64,000 bases of DNA. It comes from FEB-25 sp963822175 (GTDB lineage: Bacteria > Chloroflexota > Anaerolineae > Anaerolineales > UBA4823). The stretch's first letter is position 1, and the number at the start of each line of letters is the position of its first letter. The position numbers were made by a program, and so were the translations under genes. The stretch covers positions 744,001 to 808,000 of the forward strand of contig CAWGGJ010000008.1 in the NCBI GenBank assembly GCA_963822175.1, in the 5' to 3' direction. The notes beneath the pieces are model-generated. The model had not been told where the DNA came from and did not search any database. It saw only the letters and a program-made list of their open reading frames with translations. This document shows positions 28,699-36,948 of the stretch, one piece after another.

Positions 28699-29316
28699 TT
28701 ACTTCATGATGCTGATGACCACTGCCGTGGTGTAATTAAGTGGATTGTATGAAATATTAATTGTTGCTACCCCTGTCTCTTTATAATAGTTTAACTGCGC
28801 AGCATTATCATATTCATGAGAATCACCAGGCAGGTATTGCCATCCATAATTGGGCATCTCGGTTTTGTAAAAATCTACAACCTGGTTGAAATCGGTGGGT
28901 GTGGAGTAGATGGTGTATTGACTGGAGCCAAAATAATTTTGTGCCTGATCAGGGTTGATTATCGGAATATCTGCTGGAGGCATTCCAGAAGGGAGTTCCT
29001 TGTTGATGAAAGCTTGGGCAGTCTGCACCAGGCCAGGGCTCGATGTGCCCACTGCCTGAATTGTACTGATGACAGGCGCTCCCTGGGAGGCCAGCGCTTT
29101 AGCTGTTTCCATGATACCCGGGTGTTGTGTCTCAAGGGCTCGAGCTGTCTCGATTAAAGAACCGCTGGCAGTAACAATACCACCAAATTCCGTACTTAAT
29201 GCCTGTGCAGTTTGTTCAACTGTCTGTGCCTGTTGGCGGATACCAGAGATGGAACAGGCTAATGTTGCAAAGATTAAGATAAAAATCACAATATATAGAT
29301 GTTTATCAATTTTCAT
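28699..29316 (-). CDS. Lipoprotein of unknown function with a repetitive helical region
   Basis: The 205-residue protein has a lipoprotein signal peptide ending IFATLACS. Residues ~28-110 are a helical, Ala/Gln/Thr-rich stretch with near-repeats of the form ETARALE, ETAKALASQ and VQTAQAF. The C-terminal ~80 residues (YFGSSQYTIYSTPTDFNQVV, YGWQYLPGD) look like a small beta-rich domain found in other exported proteins of unknown role. The stop lies 6 nt before the acyl-CoA synthetase start, so the two may be co-transcribed. Confidence 0.7.
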   Translation of the reverse strand: MKIDKHLYIVIFILIFATLACSISGIRQQAQTVEQTAQALSTEFGGIVTASGSLIETARALETQHPGIMETAKALASQGAPVISTIQAVGTSSPGLVQTAQAFINKELPSGMPPADIPIINPDQAQNYFGSSQYTIYSTPTDFNQVVDFYKTEMPNYGWQYLPGDSHEYDNAAQLNYYKETGVATINISYNPLNYTTAVVISIMK

Positions 29317-29358
29317 CCCTTCCTCCGATCAGGTTCCCAAAAAAAATCGATGGGAAGA

Positions 29359-30297
29359 TCAACCAGAAAGCCGGTTAAGTATGCCATCTGCCATGGCTTC
29401 CAAACCCGCAATATCGTCCAAATCCAACCATTGAAGCATAACCCGTTGAACGCCAAGGTTAGCTAACTTCCTGCATTGGTCCACGATCTCATCCGCAGTG
29501 CCAACGATCAATCCACGCTGTCGCAGCTCGGTAGGTGTGCGCTGACCTTTTGTTCGGCGGTTTACCTTTGCTTCCACTTCCATTTGATCTAAACCGAATA
29601 TACAACCTGTCATTAATGAACGACGAATCTCATCAGGTTTCCTTCCCGCGTGGATAATATATTTATCCAGTCTTGCGTTTAATCTAGTAAATTCGTCGGG
29701 AGGAAGGTACACAGCATTCCACTCCTGCGCGAACCGGGATACAAGTGGTAAAGTGCGGTTTTTCCCATTACCACCAATGAGAATAGGTGGTCCGCCCGGG
29801 CGTAATGGACGTGGAAGGAGAATGCCTTCATCTATACGATAGTAATTACCAGAAAATTCTACTGGTTGGTCGCTTTTCAGCAATCGGCTGATCACTTCCA
29901 GTCCTTCTTCAAGCCGATTAAAGCGATCCCTTAATGGCAATAAATCCCAGCCATAATTCGAATGCTCGCGTTCTTGCCAGCCAGCTCCTATACCGAGTGT
30001 TAATCGACCACCAGATAGGTCATCAACTGAGGCAGCCATCCGGGCAATTTGGGTTGGGTGCCGAAAAGAGATCGGGCTCACCAATGGACCAAATTCAATT
30101 CGTTGTGTATGACTTGCCAGCCAGGTAAGTGACACCCAACACTCAAGTGAGTCCAGGTCGGGTGGGTCGGCATTTGTGTAATGATCAGAGCGAAACAATC
30201 CAATATATCCATTTGCCTCTACAGCGCTGGCAATTCGCTGCCAGCGCTTCCAATTTAGTCCATTTTGTCCCTCGACCATGATTGCAACTTCAATCAT
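29359..30297 (-). CDS. Luciferase-like, probably F420-dependent, oxidoreductase
   Basis: The 312-residue protein is a LLM-class flavin/F420 oxidoreductase with a TIM-barrel pattern. Key segments include GLFRSDHYTNADPPDLDSLE, the conserved LTLGIGAGWQEREHSNYG and PPILIGGNG. Most actinobacterial and Chloroflexota members with this signature use F420 rather than FMN, but the cofactor cannot be proven from the sequence. The substrate is unknown. Confidence 0.82.
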   Translation of the reverse strand: MIEVAIMVEGQNGLNWKRWQRIASAVEANGYIGLFRSDHYTNADPPDLDSLECWVSLTWLASHTQRIEFGPLVSPISFRHPTQIARMAASVDDLSGGRLTLGIGAGWQEREHSNYGWDLLPLRDRFNRLEEGLEVISRLLKSDQPVEFSGNYYRIDEGILLPRPLRPGGPPILIGGNGKNRTLPLVSRFAQEWNAVYLPPDEFTRLNARLDKYIIHAGRKPDEIRRSLMTGCIFGLDQMEVEAKVNRRTKGQRTPTELRQRGLIVGTADEIVDQCRKLANLGVQRVMLQWLDLDDIAGLEAMADGILNRLSG

Positions 30298-30336
30298 AAG
30301 GTATTAATTCCATCTTTCTTATGAACTCTACGAATA

Positions 30337-31242
30337 TTACTCGTTTCCTGTTGGTTTCCGATCATCCATTTCATTTTGTTTATTGCTTTCTATGAAGACC
30401 TGGGAATCCGGGAGAGATGTGGTTTGCTTCAATTCAAGAACTGGGGATTTGAGCAAGTATATTCCTTGGAGCATGATCGCTACCTGGACAAAAAATATTA
30501 ACAAAATGAATATCGTAATAATAATACAAAATATGGTTACCCAAGAAGGCAGGGAATAAACCGCATCATCAACCCAGGTTTTTAAATTGGTAATTTGTGT
30601 TTGATACGTTTCGATCACATCCTTTGAAGCTGCCAGGTTCTTATTTATTTCATTAATATTCGTTTTTAATAAATCAAGCTGGGTGACAAACACCTGTAAG
30701 TTTGTTTGAGTAGAAACCAGATTTTCCTGGAACCCTTTAAGTGATTCTTGTAAAGGGTCAAGGCTGGAAGATACTTCACCCAATGCTGTACTCAATGGTG
30801 TGGCAGGATTATAGTTAATACCAATCAAAGGAACACTGGACAAAGCTGTCAGGATATTATCGATCACAAGTGCGCTGGATTGGGCTGATTCCAATGTTTT
30901 CTGGGTATTGGAAATCGTTGTATTAAATCCATCCCCCATAAATAATCCTGCTGACTCAACAAATTGATCGGTGTTTTCAATCGTTTTTGCCAGAGCATCC
31001 GTTGCATCATAAATATATATAGTGCTTGAATAAACATTGGTGACTACTTGATCCATCACATCAAGTCCCACAATAGTTGTTTGGAGTATTGAAGAAGTAC
31101 CTTTAAATGCTGTTTGAAGTTTTTCTGTGGCTGGTTCGCGTAATCGCCAGGTTAGGAACAAAAAGAAAATGCTTATGAGCATACCTATTGCTGTAATAAT
31201 GATCATCAACACAGCAATTACTTTTTTTAATGTCGGATTCAT
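30337..31242 (-). CDS. Two-span membrane protein with a long coiled-coil ectodomain
   Basis: The 301-residue protein has one membrane span near the N-terminus (residues ~8-31) and one near the C-terminus (~238-265). Between them lie about 200 residues of Thr/Ser/Asn/Gln-rich helix with heptad-like spacing (for example DLLKTNINEINKNLAASKDV), likely a coiled coil outside the cytoplasm. A charged cytoplasmic tail follows. I recognise no family and propose no function. Confidence 0.6.
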   Translation of the reverse strand: MNPTLKKVIAVLMIIITAIGMLISIFFLFLTWRLREPATEKLQTAFKGTSSILQTTIVGLDVMDQVVTNVYSSTIYIYDATDALAKTIENTDQFVESAGLFMGDGFNTTISNTQKTLESAQSSALVIDNILTALSSVPLIGINYNPATPLSTALGEVSSSLDPLQESLKGFQENLVSTQTNLQVFVTQLDLLKTNINEINKNLAASKDVIETYQTQITNLKTWVDDAVYSLPSWVTIFCIIITIFILLIFFVQVAIMLQGIYLLKSPVLELKQTTSLPDSQVFIESNKQNEMDDRKPTGNE

Positions 31243-31369
31243 GTTGTGTTCTCCTGGCTATATAATTAGAAAATTATATGAATGAATCCATTTTACCATT
31301 AAGGTAGATTTAGACTTGTTGGGATAGGACGAATATCGGGTTGGCACAAGACAGGGTTTAATTTGTTGT

Positions 31370-31375
31370 TATAAT
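31370..31375 (+). promoter_or_regulatory. TATAAT box close to the surE start
   Basis: TATAAT ends 6 nt before ATG 31382. No convincing -35 hexamer is seen at the right distance. The spacing predicts transcription starting at or almost at the A of the ATG, that is, a leaderless mRNA. Confidence 0.45.
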
Positions 31376-31381
31376 TTCAAC

Positions 31382-32146
31382 ATGCATATTCTGGTCACGA
31401 ATGATGATGGAGTAACCGCTCCAGGCCTTCTCGCCCTGGCAAAGGAAATGAGGTGCATTGGGGAAGTTAGTGTTTTAGCACCTGATCATAATTGGTCTGC
31501 CTCAGGGCATGTAAAAACAATGCATCGCCCATTGCGGGTCAAGGAAACCCAATTAGCAGACGGCTCACCTGCGTGGGCATCTGACGGAGCTCCTTCGGAT
31601 TGTGTTGCGCTTGGATTGTTAGGTTTCATACCTAAAAAAATTGATCTCGTTGTCTCCGGGATCAATCCAAATGCGAATATTGGGCATGACGTGACATATT
31701 CGGGTACAGTCACTGCTGCGATGGAAGCAGCCATTGGCGGAGTTCCCGGGATCGCTTTCTCCCTTCACGCGCCGGAAGAGTATCAAGGAGCTCTAGATTA
31801 TTCCCATGCAGCAAGGGTTGCAAACCGGGTTGTAACTGGGGTTCTAAAAGGCAGTCAATTATCCCATCTCCTACTTAATGTAAATATCCCTTATCTGCCA
31901 GAAGATCAGCTCAAGGGTTTCCTTGTGACCCGGCAGGGATTACGGGTATATCGTGATCGTCTTGATCGACGATTAGACCCACGCGGGCGAGAGTATTATT
32001 GGATCGGAGGAGATGCACCGACTGCCATCCCTGATGAGGGAACCGATTTTGGAGCCCTGGATCGGGGTTATGTATCAGTCACACCATTACACCTGGATTT
32101 GACTGATTTCCAGGCTTTTGATATCTTAGGAGAGATCAACTGGTGA
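31382..32146 (+). CDS. surE: 5'/3'-nucleotidase SurE
   Basis: The 254-residue protein begins HILVTNDDGVTAPGLLALA, the metal-binding SurE signature with the DD pair. SGINPNANIGHDVTYSGTV supplies the second metal-site segment. It is a cytoplasmic phosphatase acting on nucleoside monophosphates, often in stationary phase. It precedes the pyrimidine operon but has its own start signal, and the operon promoter lies after its stop. Confidence 0.93.
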   Translation: MHILVTNDDGVTAPGLLALAKEMRCIGEVSVLAPDHNWSASGHVKTMHRPLRVKETQLADGSPAWASDGAPSDCVALGLLGFIPKKIDLVVSGINPNANIGHDVTYSGTVTAAMEAAIGGVPGIAFSLHAPEEYQGALDYSHAARVANRVVTGVLKGSQLSHLLLNVNIPYLPEDQLKGFLVTRQGLRVYRDRLDRRLDPRGREYYWIGGDAPTAIPDEGTDFGALDRGYVSVTPLHLDLTDFQAFDILGEINW

Positions 32147-32174
32147 AATCCTAAAAGAATCCTTTATTCTGCCC

Positions 32175-32202
32175 TTGACATGTGGACGATTCGCTGTAAA
32201 AT
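32175..32202 (+). promoter_or_regulatory. Sigma70-type promoter of the pyr operon leader
   Basis: TTGACA (32175-32180), a 16-nt spacer and TAAAAT (32197-32202) form a strong consensus-like promoter. The ATG of the leader ORF lies 8 nt beyond the -10 box, so the RNA begins at or within a few bases of that ATG. Confidence 0.75.
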
Positions 32203-32210
32203 CGGGCGGA

Positions 32211-32339
32211 ATGGAACAACAAAAATTACGCGATCTTCTTGATAAAATTCGCCCCGGTGCACTTGCACCAGTGGGCGTTTTTTTTATCTACATCGAGAGC
32301 CCTTGTGGCTCTATTTTTTTGCCTGTGAGCAAAGTATGA
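32211..32339 (+). CDS. 42-codon leader ORF of the pyrimidine operon
   Basis: ATG 32211 to TGA 32337-32339 encodes 42 residues starting MEQQKLRDLLDKIRPGALAP. The ORF begins about 8 nt after the -10 box, and its frame runs straight through both terminator hairpins (T runs give Val-Phe-Phe-Ile and Ser-Ile-Phe-Leu) and ends by overlapping the pyrC ATG as ATGA. There is no Shine-Dalgarno site before pyrC, so pyrC translation probably depends on ribosomes leaving this ORF. The layout matches coupled transcription-translation attenuation as in enteric pyrBI, whose leader peptide has 44 codons and also spans the terminator. The peptide itself has no recognisable homology. Confidence 0.7.
   Translation: MEQQKLRDLLDKIRPGALAPVGVFFIYIESPCGSIFLPVSKV
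32250..32285 (+). terminator. First attenuator hairpin in the pyr leader
   Basis: Stem CGCCC (32250-32254) with GGGCG (32273-32277), and an inner stem GGTGC/GCACC with an ACTT loop, is followed by eight T (32278-32285). It is a strong intrinsic terminator inside the leader ORF, 40 nt after its start. Confidence 0.85.
32296..32320 (+). terminator. Second, tandem attenuator hairpin in the pyr leader
   Basis: Stem AGAGCC (32296-32301) with GGCTCT (32307-32312), loop CTTGT, is followed by A and seven T (32314-32320). It lies 11 nt after the first T run and 15 nt before pyrC, still inside the leader ORF. Confidence 0.8.
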
Positions 32340-33394
32340 TTCTCAAAATTCCTGGCCTTATCGATGCCCATGTTCACCTGCGTGAGCCGGGTGGGACGCA
32401 CAAGGAAGATTGGGATACAGGTACCGCAGCAGCACTGGCAGGTGGTTTTACTACAATCCTGGCAATGCCAAATACCCGGCCACCAATAACCAATGAGGAA
32501 ACGTTACAGATGGCATTGATGGCTGCCAGATCCAAAGCTCGGTGTGATTATGCACAATTCCTCGGGGCAGGTCCTGACAATTTGGCTTCTCTTTATCCGT
32601 TAGGATCAAAGTCCGCAGGGTTGAAGATGTATCTTGACCAAACATATGGACCCTTGCGCCTGGATGATATGACACTTTGGATGGAGCATTTCAAACACTG
32701 GCCAATAAATTTACCGATTGTCGCCCATTCAGAAGGTCGGACAATGGCGGCAGTCATCCTGATGGCAGCCATATTTGATCGTGCAATTCATATTGCACAC
32801 GTTTCTACACGTGAAGAAATATTACTTATCCGTTTAGCTAAAGAGAAGGGAATAAAAGTGACCTGCGAGGTTGCCCCGCAACACTTGTTCTTGACCGCTG
32901 CTGACACGAAATCCATCGGTGCCGGGCGGAGTGAAGTAAGACCGTGTCTTGCATCTCAAACTGACCAGGATGCGTTATGGGCAAATCTGGATGTGATTGA
33001 CGTGTTTGCAACCGACCATGCGCCTCACACCGTGGAAGAGAAAGACGGAAAGAATCCACCACCTGGTTTTCCTGGATTAGAAACTGCCCTGCCTTTATTA
33101 CTAACTGCAGTTAAAGACCGCAGGTTGAGCATGGATGACCTTATCCAAAGAATGGTAACCAAACCCAGGCAGATCTTCATGGTTCGGGAGCAACCTGAGA
33201 CTTGGGTCGAAATAGATCCAGATGTTCAGTGGGAAATTCATGCTGTGAATACTTTTACGCGTTGTGGATGGACGCCATTTGAAGGAAGGAAAGTGACAGG
33301 GTGTGTGAGAAAGGTGATCCTGCGCGGTAAAGAGGTATTTTTTGACCAACAAGTTATTGCCCAACCCGGGCTTGGAAAAAATATCCGGGAATAA
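32336..33394 (+). CDS. pyrC: Dihydroorotase
   Basis: The 352-residue protein is a dihydroorotase of the type found in CAD-like and many bacterial proteins: metal ligands in LIDAHVHLREPGG, a carboxylated-Lys candidate in AGLKMYLDQT, His in VAHSEG and IHIAHVSTREEI, and the catalytic Asp in VFATDHAPHT. It converts carbamoyl aspartate to dihydroorotate. ATG 32336 overlaps the leader stop (ATGA). The gene is first of the pyrC-pyrB-pyrFE-pyrD operon. Confidence 0.9.
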   Translation: MILKIPGLIDAHVHLREPGGTHKEDWDTGTAAALAGGFTTILAMPNTRPPITNEETLQMALMAARSKARCDYAQFLGAGPDNLASLYPLGSKSAGLKMYLDQTYGPLRLDDMTLWMEHFKHWPINLPIVAHSEGRTMAAVILMAAIFDRAIHIAHVSTREEILLIRLAKEKGIKVTCEVAPQHLFLTAADTKSIGAGRSEVRPCLASQTDQDALWANLDVIDVFATDHAPHTVEEKDGKNPPPGFPGLETALPLLLTAVKDRRLSMDDLIQRMVTKPRQIFMVREQPETWVEIDPDVQWEIHAVNTFTRCGWTPFEGRKVTGCVRKVILRGKEVFFDQQVIAQPGLGKNIRE

Positions 33395-33430
33395 AACAAA
33401 TTAGAATATTCACACATAAGGAGAATAAGA

Positions 33431-34420
33431 ATGATCTTGAATACAGATAAAGCACGCCAGCATAACCCGCACCTGCCATTTGGTGACCAACGTACTGCTC
33501 CGTGGTATGGGAAAGACATTTTATCTGTCAAGCAATTTTCCCGTTCTGACCTGGAATACATTTTTGGGGTCGCCCATGAAATGCATTTGATGGTGGATCA
33601 TGTTGGAACTTTCGACCTGTTGAAAGGCAAGATTCTGGCAAATCTATTTTATGAACCATCAACGCGTACATCTTCTTCCTTTACATCAGCCATGGAACGC
33701 CTAGGTGGCAGTGTGATCCCGATCAATGAGGTTCGATATTCATCGGTTGCAAAAGGCGAGTCACTCCCGGATACGGTAAGGACTTTGGAATGTTATGCCG
33801 ATGTGATCGTTCTACGCCACCCTGAAACCGGATCTGCGGCAGTTGCAGCACAAGCTGCGAAAAAACCAATTATCAATGCTGGTGATGGGATAGGAGAACA
33901 TCCCACCCAGGCTCTGCTGGATGCATTCACGATTCAGGAAGAAATGGGCTTCATTGATGGTCTGACAGTGACCATGCTAGGCGATTTGAAATATGGTCGC
34001 ACGGTTCATTCGCTGGCGCGTTTGCTCTCCCTCTATAATGTTCGATTAAACTACATCTCACCTGAGATTTTAAAAATGCCTCCTGAGATCATCGAAGAGT
34101 TACCTCGCACCATGGCACAAAATGAATTTAGCAAACTTGAGGACGCCCTTCCTGATACCGATGTTTTGTATGTCACCAGAGTGCAAAAAGAACGCTTTGC
34201 CAGTGAAGAAGAATATGAGAGTGTCAAGGGATCCTATGTGATTTCTCCAGAAATGATGAAGATCGCAAAACAAAACATGATCGTCATGCACCCCTTGCCC
34301 CGAGTAGGTGAAATCAGCATGGAATTTGATAGCGATCCACGGGCTGCTTACTTCCGACAGATGGAGTATGGGTTGTACGTCAGAATGGCACTTCTTGCGA
34401 TGGTTCTAGGAAAGGCATAA
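33431..34420 (+). CDS. pyrB: Aspartate carbamoyltransferase catalytic chain
   Basis: The 329-residue protein has the carbamoyl-phosphate motif YEPSTRTSSSF, EHPTQALLDAFTI and the aspartate loop MHPLPRVGEI. It forms carbamoyl aspartate, the committed step of pyrimidine synthesis. AAGGAG lies just upstream of ATG 33431. No pyrI regulatory chain is in the window. Confidence 0.94.
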   Translation: MILNTDKARQHNPHLPFGDQRTAPWYGKDILSVKQFSRSDLEYIFGVAHEMHLMVDHVGTFDLLKGKILANLFYEPSTRTSSSFTSAMERLGGSVIPINEVRYSSVAKGESLPDTVRTLECYADVIVLRHPETGSAAVAAQAAKKPIINAGDGIGEHPTQALLDAFTIQEEMGFIDGLTVTMLGDLKYGRTVHSLARLLSLYNVRLNYISPEILKMPPEIIEELPRTMAQNEFSKLEDALPDTDVLYVTRVQKERFASEEEYESVKGSYVISPEMMKIAKQNMIVMHPLPRVGEISMEFDSDPRAAYFRQMEYGLYVRMALLAMVLGKA

Positions 34421-34422
34421 GC

Positions 34423-35883
34423 ATGTCGTTTTTTGAAAAATTAAGTCAAAGAATTCAAAAGGTGGATTCGCTTTTATGCATCGGATTGGATCCACATCCT
34501 GATGATCTTAAAATACAAACAGCAGAATGCGCAAGAGAGTTTTGTTTTACTTTAATTGAGAATACGGCTAACTATGCTGCAGCGTTTAAGCCGAATATTG
34601 CCTTTTTTGAAGCATTTGGTTTCACCGGGTATAACATTTTACAACAGGTGATTTCAGCTGTTCCCGATGATATTCCGGTGATCTTGGATGCCAAGCGGGG
34701 TGACATTGCTTCTACGGCTGAGGCCTATGCCAGGTCTGCATTTCAAGTGTTGAAAGCAGATGCCATTACGATCAATCCGTACCTGGGTAATGACGCTATC
34801 GAACCTTTCCTTGTAGATCCTGAGCGAGGTGTATTCTTACTGTGTAAAACATCAAATCCAGGGGCAGTTGATTTACAGGATTTATTGCTGCATGAATCGA
34901 CACCTAGTGCTTCAGGTGTTGAAAAACTCCGTTTATATGAAAAGGTTGCACAGTTAGCTCGTGGCTGGAACACCAGAGACAACCTGGGTTTGGTAGTTGG
35001 TGCGACACAACCGGAAGCACTAAGACATGTGCGTTTGCTCGCTCCAGATATGTGGATATTGGCACCAGGTGTGGGTCCGCAGGGTGGTGATTTACAAACA
35101 GCGATCGAGTCTGGAATAAGACCTGATGGTTTGGGATTATTATTCCCTGTATCACGTAGCATTTCACGTTCTTCTGACCAAGCGAACGCAGCTAAAGCCC
35201 TACAACAGAAGATTAATGAATTTAGAAATACGGTTCATCAAAAATCATACACTTCTGCTACTCCTAAAGAAAATCATATCCATGCAAGAGAATTTACTCG
35301 CCTGGCAGATAATCTCCTGGAAGCAGGATGCATAAAGTTTGGGGAATTTACTTTAAAATCAGGAATTGTCTCCCCAATTTATATTGACCTCCGGCAGCTG
35401 ATCTCCTTTCCGCAATTCCTCGATCAGATAGCTAAAGCATTCGTTTCGATTTTGAATAAATTGTCATTCGACCGGTTGGCTGGGTTACCCTATGCAGCAA
35501 TCCCGATTGCAACTGCCATTTCCATCCAAGCAGGATGGCCGATGATTTATCCTCGCAAAGAGGCAAAAACCTATGGGACAAAGGCCGAGATTGAGGGAAT
35601 ATATCATCAGGGTGAACGCATTGTAGTTATTGATGACCTGGCAACCACGGGGGGAAGTAAGTTTGAGGCAATTGAAAAACTGACCTCGGAAGGATTAGTC
35701 GTGGAGGATGTCGTGGTATTGATCGACCGGCAATCGGGTGCAGATCGAACACTCGCGGGTGCGGGATATAAGCTTCACAGCATTACCACCTTGACCAGCC
35801 TGCTTGATTATTATGAAAATACCGGAAAAGTCCATAAAAAACATATCGATGATGTGCGGGAATTTTTAAGTAAAAACCAGTGA
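34423..35883 (+). CDS. pyrFE: Fused orotidine 5'-phosphate decarboxylase and orotate phosphoribosyltransferase
   Basis: The 486-residue protein joins two enzymes of the last steps of UMP synthesis. Residues ~1-265 are a subfamily-2 OMP decarboxylase (VILDAKRGDIASTAEAYA, LLCKTSNPGAVDLQ). Residues ~285-486 are orotate phosphoribosyltransferase, with the PRPP motif RIVVIDDLATTGGSKF and a lead segment IKFGEFTLKSGIVSP. The order is opposite to the eukaryotic UMPS (OPRT-ODC). ATG 34423 follows the pyrB stop by 2 nt and the next gene overlaps its stop, so translation is coupled. Confidence 0.93.
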   Translation: MSFFEKLSQRIQKVDSLLCIGLDPHPDDLKIQTAECAREFCFTLIENTANYAAAFKPNIAFFEAFGFTGYNILQQVISAVPDDIPVILDAKRGDIASTAEAYARSAFQVLKADAITINPYLGNDAIEPFLVDPERGVFLLCKTSNPGAVDLQDLLLHESTPSASGVEKLRLYEKVAQLARGWNTRDNLGLVVGATQPEALRHVRLLAPDMWILAPGVGPQGGDLQTAIESGIRPDGLGLLFPVSRSISRSSDQANAAKALQQKINEFRNTVHQKSYTSATPKENHIHAREFTRLADNLLEAGCIKFGEFTLKSGIVSPIYIDLRQLISFPQFLDQIAKAFVSILNKLSFDRLAGLPYAAIPIATAISIQAGWPMIYPRKEAKTYGTKAEIEGIYHQGERIVVIDDLATTGGSKFEAIEKLTSEGLVVEDVVVLIDRQSGADRTLAGAGYKLHSITTLTSLLDYYENTGKVHKKHIDDVREFLSKNQ

Positions 35884-36908
35884 CGGTATACCCTCTCTTT
35901 CGATCTTTATTGTTTAAACTTGATCCTGAGCAAGCACACCATTTAACCTTGGATCTAATTCGCCTGGCTGGAATCATACCGCCGGTCAGCTGGTTAATAC
36001 GCCAATTGTATTCAGCGCCAAAGCAGCCTGTTCATACTTTTGGGCTTAAATTCCCAAATCCGATCGGGCTGGCTGCTGGATATGATAAAGATGGAACAGG
36101 ATGGCGTGGACTGGCGTGTTTAGGTTTTGGGCACATCGAGATTGGAACTGTCACACCCAAACCACAGCCCGGGAATCCAAAGCCACGAATTTTCCGATTG
36201 CCAGCTGATAAGGCTCTGATCAATCGCATGGGATTTCCAGGTCTAGGTCAGGGATTTGTTAAAACTCAAATAATTAAGCACAGACCACAAGACCTTGTAC
36301 TGGGTGTGAATATTGGAAAAAATAAGGATACGCCCCTGGAATCAGCAGGCGAAGACTATCTCGAATTGCTTAGATCATTTTCTCCGCATGCTGATTACCT
36401 GGCGATCAATATCAGCTCGCCAAATACTGTTGGACTTAGACGTTTGCAGGAGAGGCAGGCTTTATCTCAGCTTCTTGGCGTATTGATCGAAGAAAGGGAG
36501 AGATTAACCCAACATATTTCAAAAAAGACACCATTGCTGGTCAAGGTCGCTCCTGATCTGACCGATCGAGAGCTCGATGATATTTTGGATGTAATCCAGG
36601 CACATAAACTGGATGGAGTGATTGCGACGAATACCACAATTTCCCGGGATGGAATAAAATCTCAGCTAGCCCACGAAAGTGGTGGGTTAAGTGGGCAGCC
36701 ATTATTTGAGCGCAGCCTGGAGATGGTGAGAAAAATCCATCAACGTACAAATGGAAAACTGCCAGTGATCGGGGTAGGTGGGATATTCAACGCAACCGGC
36801 GTCCAAAGGATGATGGACGCCGGGGCAGTGCTTGTTCAGGTATATACAGGTCTTATTTACGAAGGCCCAGGGTTAGTTAAACATATCCTCCAGGATCTTT
36901 GCCAATAA
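35880..36908 (+). CDS. pyrD: Dihydroorotate dehydrogenase, class 2 (quinone)
   Basis: The 342-residue protein has the class 2 pattern: a short helical N-terminus, NPIGLAAGYDKDGTGWRGL, GNPKPRIFRLPADKAL and INRMGFPG, and the catalytic-Ser region NISSPNTVGLRRLQ. It oxidises dihydroorotate, passing electrons to membrane quinone. The start is GTG 35880, overlapping the pyrFE stop (GTGA). Class 2 enzymes need no PyrK, consistent with none here. Confidence 0.94.
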   Translation: MTVYPLFRSLLFKLDPEQAHHLTLDLIRLAGIIPPVSWLIRQLYSAPKQPVHTFGLKFPNPIGLAAGYDKDGTGWRGLACLGFGHIEIGTVTPKPQPGNPKPRIFRLPADKALINRMGFPGLGQGFVKTQIIKHRPQDLVLGVNIGKNKDTPLESAGEDYLELLRSFSPHADYLAINISSPNTVGLRRLQERQALSQLLGVLIEERERLTQHISKKTPLLVKVAPDLTDRELDDILDVIQAHKLDGVIATNTTISRDGIKSQLAHESGGLSGQPLFERSLEMVRKIHQRTNGKLPVIGVGGIFNATGVQRMMDAGAVLVQVYTGLIYEGPGLVKHILQDLCQ

Positions 36909-36948
36909 TTAATTCATCCAGAATAAACAAGGTTTTGCCGAAATAGGA

